From Lepidurus packardi (Eukaryota; Arthropoda; Branchiopoda; Notostraca; Triopsidae): a stretch of 64,000 nucleotides of DNA. Location of the stretch: positions 13,082,001 to 13,146,000 of the forward strand of contig JAKZAN010000005.1 of the NCBI GenBank assembly GCA_023053545.1. The letters are read 5' to 3'. Position numbers and translations under genes: made by a program. The notes beneath the pieces were generated by a model. That model searched no databases and was not told where the DNA came from. It saw only the letters and a program-made list of their open reading frames with translations. Shown here piece after piece: positions 1 to 11,757 of this stretch (position 1 is the stretch's first letter; each line of letters starts with the position of its first letter).

Positions 1-1227
1 ACCAGTCCAGGATCCATTGCTGGTTTTCATTCCAATCCTTTCGGGAGCCTGGATTACCAGTTCATACCTGCAGATCATAGAACTTTTTGCTAAAATAATA
101 GTAATAGAAATGTAAGAAAACTATTCCGTTCTAAAGTACAGTAATTCTATGACATGAATTACAGTAAATTATAGTTATGTTCTGTTATAAATTTCATGAA
201 TTACTTGACAGTAATTGTTTGATTCTTACGTGAAATTAAGGGTCTCTGCCAAAATATTGACGTGGTCAAAGAAAAGACCAACTGATTTCAACGATTTAGG
301 ATTGCTAAAGTCTCCATAAATCAGTGAAAGTGAGGTCTAGTATAATTGGTTTGTTAACATCAATACAGTGATTTGTAGAGTTCCGAGCTTGTTTACCGAG
401 TTCATGGCTCCCAAGCGAATCGTTCGGCCATTGAGGATGTTTCGCCGGTACTTGAATTGATAAGCGTCCATGATATGAGTAGCAATTCTGTGACGAAAAG
501 GACATGGCAGGTTAGGGTTAACGGGACTATACATTCGTAAAGTTGAAGATTGTAGTTCAACGATCAGGTTTTGTACCCAGCTTTGGAATGCGTACATAAA
601 ACATGGCCAATCCACCTGAAACATATTTTTAGTATTTTCAACCAAGACAAACTCGATTTATCGGGAAATATAATAACTAATCAATTAGAATGAACAAGTA
701 CTCACTTCGAGCCAAGTTAAAAGGAGTGCCTGAGGGTCGTGGCAATACTCCGTGTTAATACGCAAAATAGGTACTTGGGGGTACCATTTCCTAGCCACGG
801 CTTCCAAAGTATTGCCTCTCGCGCATCTCGCCAGTACTATCACTCCCTTTAAGTTTCTTCGCTTTCCCGTTTGTGGTGTTTTAACTACATCAAGTTCAAT
901 TTCCATCAACGACAAGTGAGATGTTTCAGAGACGTAGTTAATACTAGACCGCAAAGATGGCGTGCCGAACACTTTTAAGGCGGGAAATCGAAATGCCAGG
1001 TCAGTGAACACCATGTTAAGCTTTTCAGGCCATTCGCGAGCTGGATCAAATTGATCAACGGTGCCATCGTGTAGGAGCACTACGATTTTGTTATTTTATT
1101 TTTGTTATTTTCGATTTTACTAGCATTGATAAAAAAGTAAAGTTAAAAAATTACCTATTTTAAGATCAGGAACTAAAGTGATGGCTATAATTCCTGGCCA
1201 AAGGAGGGCCAGCAATACGACTTTCAT
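1..1227 (-). CDS. Ionotropic glutamate receptor-like protein, N-terminal part (runs off the left edge)
   Basis: Five exons can be joined on the minus strand: 1155-1227, 706-1079, 397-615, 230-336 and 1-67 (open at the edge), giving 280 codons. Exon 1 (73 nt) encodes a signal peptide beginning MKVVLLALLWPG. Exons 2-3 encode an extracellular N-terminal region. Exons 3-5 enter the first half of the ligand-binding domain: NGRTIRLG, then VGLFFDHVNILAETLNFTYE, then SNGSWTG, matching the NGxWxGM-type motif of arthropod ionotropic receptors. Junction phases are consistent throughout. The next gene upstream on the same strand has the same layout, with exon 1 also 73 nt long, so the two are tandem paralogues. 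The transmembrane segments lie outside the window. Likely a chemosensory-type ligand-gated channel subunit of the plasma membrane; the ligand is unknown. Confidence 0.8.
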
Positions 1228-2154
1228 TGCTGTAGCAACACACCAGCCTCAATACTGAGATGTTTGTTGGAATTTCCCAAGAGGCTTATATAGCCTTTCT
1301 ACGTTGTATTCCAATAATCCCTTATCAAGTATTCATTACTGGCCAACATTTCCCAAGACTCAAGTGACAGTTTGAGGCAGTTTTACGAGGGTGCATATAT
1401 TGGGAGTCAAAGGAAAATCTGTGCAATAAACATGTAAATCTTCGTCCAAAGACGTTTTTAAATTATGTCATATTGCCCTTTTCATGATTATTTTTATTTT
1501 CTAGACAACTACTACGCGTATGACAGCATAGCGGTTGTTTGGCGCTCATGTCAACAAAATGTGTCGTGTAATGTAAATTTAAAACATGAAAGCTTTCAGG
1601 CAGTGTGGTTTAAAGCTTGGAGATACCATTGACGGAACTTTTGGACGCCAGAACATGACAGTTATTAAAATGGTTTAGGCAAGAGATGGTAACCAAACGT
1701 AGGTTTGGATTTAGTCCTATTGTCAAATCACGTCCGCTTATTGTACATTTCCCGTGATGCACTTGTATAGAGATTTCTGTACAAGATCTGTTGTCAGTCG
1801 CGTATTCTACACCTTCTGAATTTATGACGACTTGCTTCTTTTCCAGACCAACTATGTCGAAGAAAGACTGTTCGTCTGCCGCTCAAAGTTAAGCTATGTT
1901 CTCACGCGTGAAGGTCAAAGGGTGACTTGAAGGTCGACGTGCGTTAGTACTGATTCTAACGAAAGTTTACGTTAAGCTAACGCAGCTCTAGTTGTCTAAC
2001 CTAGATTTGGGGCATGATAGGTCCATTCTAGCTAGTTATCTTTCAGTTACTTTGAAGTCAGCCAACAAGAACATGACAACAAGTGGCCTGATTGGAACAC
2101 AGAATAGCATAGACAATAATAAGCTAATGCGACTAAGATCTTAAGCTTGCTTCC
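1228..2154. other. Gap between the two receptor genes
   Basis: 927 bp between the start of the left receptor gene and the stop of the next one. I see no coding exon, RNA gene or repeat. It should contain the promoter of the left gene and the 3' UTR of the right one. Confidence 0.5.
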
Positions 2155-5100
2155 TTAACGAACATTAATCAACCGCTCGCCTAAAAAAGCCAGAAAAGCA
2201 GCCGTAAAGCCGATGCCCAGTATTGCAAAAGCAGACTCAAGTTGACTCAAGTTCAATACAACCGTGGCGGGGATATCCTTTACGGGTACTTTGCAAAAAT
2301 CTTGAAACTGCAGCATTCCCTTGCCACTGTGCGCCATTATATAACCCGTAATTCCGCTGTCAATAAGTTGTTGAAGCCTGTGTAACATATGCAGTATTAT
2401 AGAGAGGATTTTTGTCATTATTTGAAGGTTACATTAATTACTTTTACAAGAAGTTGTACTTTAGATTTGTAGCTAAATTTATTGCAAGTACTTTAGGTCT
2501 AATAACAAAATTTTATTTATAGAAGCATATGATTGAGTCTCAAGTTCTAGGTCTTAGTTTAGATTATAGATAAAACGTAGACTTATGTAAATAAACGTAG
2601 ATAAAATATAGACTTGTTAACATTTTGAGTTGAGATCAACAGCAGAACAATGGATCTTGTCATGCCAATTGTTCATCATAGATGGCAGGAGTGTTTCTTT
2701 ACTTGGCACTGATGATGGGCACGTACGGACTATTCTTTTGCAAAAGAAAATGTGAGTATATGTAACTCCCAGGCTGTTTAACAAACAGCACACTACATTT
2801 GCGTGTCCTTTGAAATAATGAGTTTGCATAATAGGTTCCAGTATATTCGTTCTGCAGAATTCAATTGCATAATTATACCTTTTTTAATATTATATTTGTA
2901 TGGCACAAAATGGCAGTTTGACGAGGAATATTATCAAAGCAACTTACAATAATAAACCCGTACTTGCCAGTAGTCGCCACTTTTTCTACAGCACCTTCGT
3001 AGCTTGTGGAGAGGGACTTGTTGCCATTACTGCGAAGGCGCTCACCCAGAGCTCTATAGTATCCTGATGATTGGCTCTAGTTAAGATTATTAAAAGATGA
3101 TAACTGTGAATTTCTTGCTCTACTTACTAAAAAGTCTGTGACTATGCTATTCGCACTCATTATGAGCGGATCAAGCTTGTTGGTATAAGCCAAGTCGGGC
3201 AAAGAGTCCACCAGTGGGTACAGTTGGGTTACGGTTAAGTAAGAAGTCAGTTGAGAATTGTACGTGTAGACGAAAATGAGGGTAGCTAGACCCCACACCC
3301 CAGCGATGATACGTATTCCAAGGGTTCTACCAGGGCAATCCGTTCCTAACGGGATGATGACTCTTTTAGTCAATACTTTTTCCAAAGCGTTATATATAGT
3401 TAACTTTTGACGTGACTTGACTTAACGAGCTTGATTGATTGATCTTAATCTTGGTGCTTGGATGATACAGAAGATCTCAACACCCTAAAGAGCCAGTTCT
3501 AAAGGGCTTACCTTGGCAAGTAAGGAGTCGGCAGGTGAAGAGCGCACATTCAGGAATTATATGTATCAGTGTGCTATTAGTACTTGTTAAGGCTACAGCT
3601 ACGGCTAATCCCAGCGTTACACCTAGGACGGCAGTCACAATACATAACCACACCTAAGTAGACATGGTTAATTAACCTTCTTTTCCATAGTATACACCAA
3701 GTTTTCTACACTATAAGTGAACTACGCAATACAAAGTATGACATGCGTTTAAACACGCACGTACAGTGAGAGTGAAGGGCCAGGTACTCGCCAGCAAGCT
3801 ACGGACTTCTGTCGGGTATGGTATCATGACGGTAGATGGCGCGCAAGCTATAAAGCTGGTAAAGGCTAGGTTTCTGAAACGATTCAAGTCTGAACCAACA
3901 GGCTGTAAGCTGATATCAATTTCCTGCGAAAAAAGTCGCGTTTAACGACATCTAAATTGATAGGTGTACAGGTGCTGGTACCTTCCTATGGAGCATTCCA
4001 ATCCCTCCCCTCCAAGTACCGTTAACATAGATCGAGTTCTCTAATGCTGGTACAACAGTGTAACTGTTACCCATTCAAATGAAGTGAAGCATTCCTTTAT
4101 AGTGGGAATTCGTAATATATGAACTTGACTCACTTGAACCCAACATTCTCTTTAATATGATCAAATATCTCAATGCAATCCCCTCGAATGTCGGTCACTT
4201 GTTTGCTCTTCTTGTCCAATGTCACAAAAACTGACGGTCTCATTTCGAAAGCCGACGTCACCAACGTTTTACCTTGAATGAAAGCTTTACTTTTGGGTAC
4301 TGCCTTCTTTCTTTCCAGATCGTCCAGGAAAGGCTGAACGTAGTGGTACTCACGCGCCGTTACTTGCCTCCAAAAGTGCTTTCATTTGAATTAAATTGAA
4401 GTTTCAATCGTCAAAATGAACTAGCGAGGGTTAAACTTACGTCACGTTGTGGTACAGGCAAGGAGGCAATACCAGCCTGGTAATACTGCAATACAAAGTC
4501 TAGCATAATGTTATTCTTATTCCGTTCAGCTAATTTCTTTAATCTTTTCAAAATTTCTTTGCATGTCAAATTAGGAGTTGGTTCACGCCAGTTGACAGGG
4601 TTTCGAAAGCCATTGGATAGTGCTACATCTCGCAGAATCAGAACGTGGACACTAGTTAGTGTTTCCGCTAATTTAGATCGCACGTTCTTATCTAACCAAA
4701 TATAAATAAGACATCAATGGATCAATTGTAGGTTAGGTCAGTTCTTTAAGGCGTCCACACCCCTTAGTTGGGTATAGGAAGATAGCATGGGGAATGCTAG
4801 AACAACTTTTCGACAAAACCAGCACATTTCATGCAAAAATTCTTTGACAGTAAGCTGCTCCTACTTTCAGGTAGTGCACAACCAATCCACTTTTTTAAAA
4901 ATGAATAATAAATGAGAACTATGGAAAAGACCTTCGCAGAACAATAACAAACATCAGCGCCATCTATGATTGTTTCGCATCAGTGAACTAAGGGGTAACT
5001 GTTTGTTTCCCAAGAAAATGTGTATTCAAGTCGCAACGACAAAATTAGCGACTTAACTATGATTGAGTTGAGGAGTTTAGTTCACTTACCACAAGTTAAA

Positions 5101-5162
5101 GAACCTGCCACGCCTTCACTGCAAGAAACCAGCCAAACGAATAGAAAGCCGGCCAAGTTCAT
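2155..5162 (-). CDS. Ionotropic glutamate receptor-like channel (IR family), complete
   Basis: Ten exons on the minus strand: 5090-5162, 4441-4691, 4134-4378, 3982-4063, 3765-3923, 3512-3653, 3128-3375, 2948-3076, 2703-2851, 2155-2377. Together they give 1701 nt and 566 residues with every phase matching. Signal peptide MNLAGFLFVWLVSC at the start. Ligand-binding half S1 covers about residues 130-270 (NGTWRGGIGMLHRK, then EIDISLQPVG). TM1 is in exon 6 (271-317). The pore and M3 helix are in exon 7 with YTYNSQLTSYLTV, the counterpart of the SYTANLAAFLTV gate of glutamate receptors. S2 is in exons 8-9 (YEGAVEKVATTGKYGFI). The last TM is FAILGIGFTAAFLAFLGERL. The N-terminal region is short, as in divergent arthropod IRs rather than classical iGluRs. 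It probably acts as a ligand-gated cation channel subunit; ligand and tissue cannot be read from sequence. Introns are 51-416 nt. Confidence 0.9.
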
Positions 5163-5998
5163 GTTAGTACAGAGCATAAGCCTTAAGTGCATTGGTTTCC
5201 GGGGAAAATCTCTCCTTTTATACCACACGTTGCAAGCCTAGTCTACTTTAATGGTCATGGAACATTCGGTTCGATTTTTAAACTATTTAAGAGACGCTGA
5301 GCCCCTGTAAGCGGATAATACAGTAAAAGCGGCGCAAAAACCGCCGTTTTTCAATCTATTAGTCATTACCACATGACCTTTCAGCCATCTTTTTGCTATT
5401 CCTTAAGCTGCGGAGGCTGTTGAAGAAATTGAAAGCCTTTTTTAAGAACCAAATTGCCTTTCGTGAACTAGTTGAAGATGCATTTTTAAAATCCGCTTAT
5501 TTGATGGCTGATCATTTAAGAAGAAGCTCTAAACTTTGATTGCCAAACTACTGTGGCTGTTTTTCTATACGATCAGGTATCGTGCATTCCAACCTTTTAA
5601 CCTTTTTTCATGTTGACCTTTGAGTTCAAAGTTGTCCACTCGATAATGCACTGTACTAAAAGGCTTGGCGGGTTGTCATGTTCGGTATGACATATGTATT
5701 GTCATGGAGCTAAAGCTTATTGAAACTCCCAAAGCATTTCCCTACTTCCAGTTTTCCAATACCGTTGGAAAAGTGGAAGTAGGGAAATGGCCGAGTATCC
5801 CTTGGCTACTGCTATTTCTACACCCATAATGGCCATGTAGCAGATGCAAAAACAAGCCAAATGCCACGCATGACAGTCCTCGATTCCATTCTGCTCCAAT
5901 CCACAATACTAGAACTGCAACACCAGAATGAGAAATGACCCTTACGCAGGTGGGATAGACATTCTCTTCAGTCAAGTGTCACGGACAAGACCGGGAGA
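5163..5998. other. Gene-free stretch between receptor and secreted-family clusters
   Basis: 836 bp with no supported gene. It holds a strong hairpin (listed separately). A TCAGT initiator-like site at 5968-5972 lies 27 bp before the ATG of the first secreted-family gene. Short ORFs here show no family similarity. Confidence 0.5.
5736..5788. repeat. 24-bp near-perfect inverted repeat (hairpin)
   Basis: Left arm 5736-5759 and right arm 5765-5788 are reverse complements at 23 of 24 positions, separated by a 5-base loop (TACCG). No flanking duplication is obvious. It could be a palindromic MITE remnant or a transcribed hairpin. Confidence 0.85.
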
Positions 5999-7256
5999 AT
6001 GAACGTGGTACTTTTACATGCGGCTCTCTTAGTTTTGGGCTGTGGAGAGCTTCTTAGCGACTATGGGGTTGAGGCTTTGTGGAACGCCTTCGTTACGAGT
6101 CGGAATTACCAGGATGTCCGACTGACGACAGAGGACGCTTATATTGCTTCGCGACAGGTTTTGAAAGGTAAACTTAGCCTATTAAGTTACTTCAGCCATG
6201 ACTGCATGGGGCGTTCGTTGTCCCCAAGCGAAAGGGTTTAGCTTTCTATGAGGTAAGTAACGAACAAATGTTTTGTAGGGATGACTGTTCAGACGGCCAC
6301 ACTAGCTTGCGTTCGGTCATGTGCCTTAGTTCGAACTTGTGAGGCCTTCAGTCTCTACCAAACCAAAGATACTTACGTCTGCGAGATGCTCTCGGATAAC
6401 TATTGCCTGGACAGAGGCACCAAAGTCATCGTGAGCCAGAAAGGGAGTTACGTCTGGGACAAGATAAGGAACGTTCCGATCCAGTCGTGCTTTGACCAAA
6501 AATTTAAGAACGTGACAAATATCCCTTGCGAAAGCATGCGCCCAGGCTGTCTGGGTAACTGGCCGAATTGTACTAGTTGTACCCGTACTTGTGTAGACTG
6601 CTCCAAGCGCTACTATCCCTATACAGGTAAAAACGCTGACTTGAAATTGAATGATTTGCTTGATGCCGATTACTTTGTCGTGCGACACGTACCCAGGCTA
6701 TAAAAATTGCACACTGTGGCCTGACGGTGATGGTCCGAGTTCGGTACCCATTAATGGCCGATGCCTGGACGACCTGACTGTTATCATGAAACGGAAACTC
6801 AGTCCGACTACGGGTCAACTGACGCTAGACTACTGGATGCCCTTCCAGGACATCAATCGTCTCTGCAACTTGAAGATCTACTCGATTGTGTGGTTTAGTT
6901 TCTTCACTGCAGCTGAGGTGGGCTATTATGCCGAGTACAAAAACATTCACATTGACAGCAATGGGTCCTTCGTGGACATGAGCTTGACTTCGGTGTATTA
7001 TATACCCCACGGGGACTTTTTCAAGCTCACGAGTTTGACTCCCAAGGATCTCAAGTTTGTCACGGTGACGGATGACATTTACGGGTGTGGGTCGTTTTGG
7101 CTCGTAGATGCGAAGAATGCTACGTACTGCCCAGGTGGTAATATTAAAATGTTTGGTACTCCTAAGGTGAACGGCAGCAAAGTTTTACAAACGGGTATGA
7201 AATACAATGGAGTAGAATACTATGGAGTAGAAATAGCCCTAAGTACACACTGGTGA
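5999..7256 (+). CDS. Secreted PAN-like cysteine-rich family protein, copy A
   Basis: Exons 5999-6167, 6279-6626 and 6697-7256; both introns are phase 1; 358 residues. This copy serves as the family reference. Exon 1 gives a signal peptide plus a short conserved segment (LWNAFVTSRNY). Exon 2 is a cysteine module beginning CxxxCxxxxxCxAFxxY and continuing to VCEML.DNxC, which resembles a PAN/Apple fold, followed by RPGCLGNWPNCTSCTRTC. Exon 3 starts near NCTLWPDGDG, has LDYWMPFQDINR in the middle and ends with DDIYGCGSFWL and NATYCPGG. Several N-x-S/T sites suggest glycosylation. There is no transmembrane segment after the signal, so the product is probably extracellular. I do not recognise the C-terminal domain and assign no function. 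A possible AATAAA signal sits at 7295-7300. Confidence 0.85.
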
Positions 7257-8489
7257 ACTCTAGCGTGCACTGCTTAAATTTCTCCATCGTTGGAAATAAA
7301 AAAATGCTTTAACTGTATTTGCAGTGAGTTTGGAATGCCTTGGAGTCTCTAGCATTGTAAATATTCTTGCGTACTTAAAACACCCTGATGGCGTGTACAA
7401 TAGGAAAGTTTATGGTACTGATGAAGGACGAGTTTGTAACAACAAGTGAAATATGAAATCTATGAAATAAAAGAAATTGAGTGAATATGGAACAAGAATT
7501 ACTTGCAAGTACTGAGTTGAATTTAATACAATTTAACTTCCGAATCAAGACTTGAACTGTTTACTTTTAAAGGGGTTTGCAAAGTTACTTCAAACTTTTT
7601 TCCAAATAAGCAAAGTTTACAATAGTTTACTATAATATATATAAACTAAATAACTATAGTTTAAATAAATTAAAATAAAACAATATCCGCACTCACATAA
7701 CGCTCCTTTCCCAAATCGTAAATTTGATCTTTGGGATTAAGTTATTTGAAATTAAGTTATTGACTGTCATTGTAAAGCATGTAACTTACTGGGTACTTGC
7801 TGCTGAAGCAGTTGCAATGGAACTTTTTGTACAGTTGTCTAGCTCTATTCTCCTTTTTGCCAACTTGACCTCCATACAAGAAACACGTCATGTTTTTCAA
7901 TATACCTATGAACTGCAACAATAACTTTTTGGTAATACCAGTGGGGCAAACTTTGCGACCAGGAACGCTATCGACCTCACGGACAATAAGTAAAAGGGAA
8001 TTTCAGCATAAGTTATAAAATTATAAAGTTATAACTTTAAGCAGGACACCTAATATTCTAAAAATTCAAGTCGTATGTACTTACCATCGTTCCGTACTGT
8101 ACTGTCTTGTGTTTTATTTAAGCTCCTTACTCCTGTTTTTGTTACATTTATGTCTCTTATAACCCATTTCCAAAATTCGCGTTTTTAAACGTTAGCGTTT
8201 GAAGCTTTGAACGTAGCAATAGAGCAATGGTATTGATTCCAGCTTGAAGGTGACACTAATGTTAATACCGACAATGAGAAATGCCATGCTGGCGAGGAGA
8301 TCTTTTTGGTTTCTCTGAATGGAGTACCAAGAGCGAGAGAGTTGAAACCTGAGGTTCTTGAACAAAAGCAATATCGTTCCAAAAACGGGGTGTCCCTGGA
8401 TACAGCTAAATCATTGATTTTGCAAAATTTACATTATTGCTACTTGGACTAAGTTTCCGCAGTGTGGTACCGGAAATTTAGCTGGGAAC
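7257..8489. other. Gap between family copies A and B
   Basis: About 1.2 kb, AT-rich between 7600 and 7700. Apart from the polyadenylation signal of copy A I see no supported gene; the short ORFs on both strands match nothing in the family. Confidence 0.5.
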
Positions 8490-9754
8490 ATGAATGTGCT
8501 GTTCCGGTCAAGCCTATTCTGCTGGTATTTGATAAGCATTAGCCATTATGATGTTTGGGGTGAGAAAGCTGGCTGGAGCAGTTTTGTTACTAGTAAATAT
8601 TATGCCAATTCGCGACTGGTGACCGAGAACGGCAGTATATTCACTCCAAGCTATACCTCAAAAGGTAACAAATCTTTCCTATCAAGGGAATTTACAATTA
8701 AAACGGATTTTATTAACCATTTTTATAGTCATGTCCCATATTTCGGCAAGGATGAACTGTGGTGTGTCTTGTGCTTTAAACGAAAGCTGTCGGGCATTCA
8801 ATTTGTATGAGATTGATGACTCATACGTCTGCGAGCTACTGCCCGACAACTTATGCTCAAACGAAACCGTTAGAGCGCTGGTGAGACAAACAGGAAGCTT
8901 CCTATGGGATAAAGTAAACCAAGGAACGCAACAGTCTTGTTTTGAGAGCCACATACTGGGTGGTGGGAGCTCGAACGGAAATGGGAGCAGCAGTGGCGCC
9001 ACTTCAGCCAGTACAAGCACTACAGCGCCATTGATACCTTGCCAGAGTTTACAGCCAGGATGCTTGGGAAACTGGCCCAATTGTTCCAGCTGTATCCAAA
9101 CTTGTATGGACTGCTATAATCGATACAATTACTCTGGTACCTTCGCAAACTCCCAATGTTAAGACGTAATAGCAATCTTATTTAGGGCTAAAAGCATGCA
9201 TGTTGTGGCCGGATGGTTTCGGCCCAACTTCCAAACCAATGGCCGCCTACTGTATTGACAACGTACACCTTCTTGTGAGGCGAAGAGTTACCGGTAGTGA
9301 CGGCGTATATTACCTGCTAGATTACAGAATGCCCTTTGGAGATCTAAATCGCATTTCGCGGCTCAAGCAATACCCACGACTCAACTTCTCTTTCACAGCG
9401 GCATCTATGGGTGGTACCAACTATTCTGCTATATATAAACACTCGCTTATTACAGCCAACGGGACGCTGATGAACCTAACCTTGTCTTCGGCACCGCTCT
9501 TGGATTTTTTGACCGTTGGCGATGCATCGACACGGGCAGATTTTCCTTTCGTGACGGTTAGCAGTGACCTCTATTACTGCGGCTCATTCTGGCTTCTTGA
9601 TTCTGCCAACGCCACCTATTGTCCAGGGGGAAGTATCGGAGCGTTTGGGACCCTCGCATATAATAGGAAAAAACTATTACGTACCGGTATTCGCTATTCT
9701 AACCAATTTGATCTAGATTATTTCAGTACTTTTGAATTAACTTTAGTCCCATAG
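8490..9754 (+). CDS. Secreted PAN-like family protein, copy B (with Ser/Gly/Thr linker)
   Basis: Exons 8490-8664, 8729-9136 and 9186-9754; 383 residues; both introns phase 1. The signal peptide starts MNVLFRSSLFCWYL. The cysteine module has the full cysteine set (NESCRAFNLY, CELLPDNLC, QQSCFE, GCLGNWPNCSSC, CMDC). Exon 2 is about 60 nt longer than in most copies because a low-complexity Ser/Gly/Thr/Asn stretch (around 8960-9030) is inserted between the Cys of SCFE and the Cys of IPCQ. This could be a flexible, O-glycosylated linker. The C-terminal domain ends YYCGSFWL then NATYCPGG. A remnant of a very similar 3' end lies near 11.6 kb. Possible AATAAA at 9877-9882. Confidence 0.85.
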
Positions 9755-10234
9755 CAGTTCCTTTAGTCCCTTGATTCAATTATACCGCGATAAGCTTTCT
9801 GATAAACGTTGCTATGCTTTTAATTCATATATCCTCTTGTGCTGTGAATAACTCAAAGTACTGGAACTGTACCTCTAATAAAAATATGGAACATCAGGTA
9901 TAATATCCCATCCTCGCTCAGGGTTCAGGCGAAATTGAAAACTTTCGTTCAAACGACAATAACGAGTCCGATCTTCGTTTCGTGACAGGAAGTACAACGT
10001 TTCCCAATACAGTGAGCGAGCGTATAAGCTTGTCGAGTTTAATGGAACGAAAAAGCACTTGACACTCACAGGATCAATTAATAGCAGGGGAGGTGGATCA
10101 CGCAAGGCAGGGGAGCTTCGGTATCGCTAAAGACGATTCGTCGAGGACATCAATACGGGTATACAGATAGTACTTCTGAGTTCTTGCCTCATATTACTGC
10201 AGTGGAGTCGAGAGGGTACCCTCGGTCAGCGAAC
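9755..10234. other. Gap between copies B and C
   Basis: About 480 bp holding the 3' UTR of copy B and the upstream region of copy C. The last 230 bp align by eye with the region upstream of copy D (for example the shared ATCACGCAAGGCAGGGGA), so the promoter was duplicated with the gene. Confidence 0.55.
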
Positions 10235-11459
10235 ATGCTACATTGTCTCTCTCCAATCATTTGGTGGTACGGAGTGTTGGCCCTAAGTGTCAACCATTAC
10301 GTTACACCTGCTTCATGGATTTCTTTCGCAGCCAGCAGTAATTACACAGGGCTAAGAACAGTAATCGACCCGAATGACTACTACTTTAGTCCACGCAATA
10401 TTTCTCAAGGTGAGTTTCCTTTCCTTAACATTTCCTTGCTGAGGATTTCTTCCAAAAGATCTGAATCGTGTTCAATAGAAATGTCCCTGACTGCGGCCAG
10501 AATGGATTGCAGCCAGTCTTGTGCAGTGGAAGAGGCTTGCCATGCGTTCAACTTCTACCAAACTGAAGGTTACTACGTCTGCGAGATGCTACCAGACAAT
10601 TTATGCAGAAATAAAGTCAACAAAAGCGTTGTCAACCTTAGCGGCAGTAACACATGGGATAAGTTAAAGAATGGACCAAAGGTAGCTTGCCTGGACCAGA
10701 TTTTCAGCAACCGGACCGCTATCGCTTGCGAAACCTTGCGGCCAGGATGTTTGGGAACCTGGCCGAACTGTTCCAAGTGCATCAAGACCTGCATCGAGTG
10801 CTACCAGCGGTACGCCTACACCGGTAAAAGAAATAGTACTTGGAAATTACGGCACATATAGATAGACCTTGACTAAAGGTATACCGTTCCATTTTATTCC
10901 GCATTAAGGCTACAGAAACTGTACGCTCTGGCTCGATGGTGATGACCCATCCTTGTTGCCCATCTTCAGCTTGTGCTATAGTAACACGCACACTTTGATC
11001 AAAAGACAATTCAGCCTGACCCTCAACAAATTTACGCAAAATTATAGATTGTCCTTTCAAAATATTCATCGTGTTTTTAGCCTGAAGAAATACTCGCAAC
11101 TGAAATTTACCTTTGTGGGCCGTTATGGTTACGTGTACAACGCTTTATATAAGATCTCGTCCATCGACGCTGATGGGACGTTGAGGAATTTGACGTACTC
11201 TTCAGGACTCTTGGACATTTTCAAAATGAAAGGCTTGACGCTAAAATCGATACCTTTTGTTACAGTCGTCAGTGATGTCTACGGCTGCGGCTCGTTCTGG
11301 CTCATCGCAACTAGCAATGCTACGTACTGTCCTGGCGGGTACACTAAGATCTTCGGTACGCTTGATCTTAAACATAATCCTATTGTCACGGGACTCCACT
11401 TCTCGGCCGGGTATTCTACTATTATTTTTGTTAGCGCCGAAATAAGCCTAGTTCCTTAA
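10235..11459 (+). CDS. Secreted PAN-like family protein, copy C
   Basis: Exons 10235-10409, 10479-10823 and 10909-11459; 356 residues. I chose the ATG at 10235 (MLHCLSPIIWWYG), not the in-frame upstream codon at 10184, because it aligns with the start of copy D and leaves a proper signal peptide. Exon 2 is exactly 345 nt, the commonest length in the family. The aromatic VCEMLPDNLC block and GCLGTWPNC are intact. In the C-terminal domain the usual WPDGD reads WLDGD. The end has DVYGCGSFWL and NATYCPGG. It is most similar to copy D, with which it forms a duplicated pair. Confidence 0.85.
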
Positions 11460-11564
11460 CGTAAAGCTTGACATTGTCCTGTTTTCGATCCATGCATTAT
11501 TGCTTTGGTATATCATTTTTCCGTAATTTTGTTATTGCTGTTTTGGTATTCTAACAAAATAACA

Positions 11565-11757
11565 CGTACTGGTATCCGCTATTCTCGGTACTTGTCTCGT
11601 TTTGCTCCAAATCGTTTGAGTACTCCTGAGTTAACTTTAACCCCATAAGATAAGTTATTGGTTCAATTAGATGTGCTTTGCGATGTATAAGGTGGCTAGG
11701 CTTTCAATTCATATATGCTCTTGTGTTGCGAATATAACTCAAAGTATTGGAAGACTT
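11565..11757 (+). pseudogene. Relic of the 3' end of a copy-B-like family gene
   Basis: Reading from 11565 gives RTGIRYS, then STPELTLTP and a stop at 11646-11648. This parallels the end of copy B (RTGIRYS, then STFELTLVP and stop). The similarity continues past the stop into the 3' UTR (TTCAATTCATATAT, CTCTTGTG, ACTCAAAGTA) to about 11757. Everything upstream of the last 27 or so codons is missing. This is the scar of a deleted tandem copy. Confidence 0.75.
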
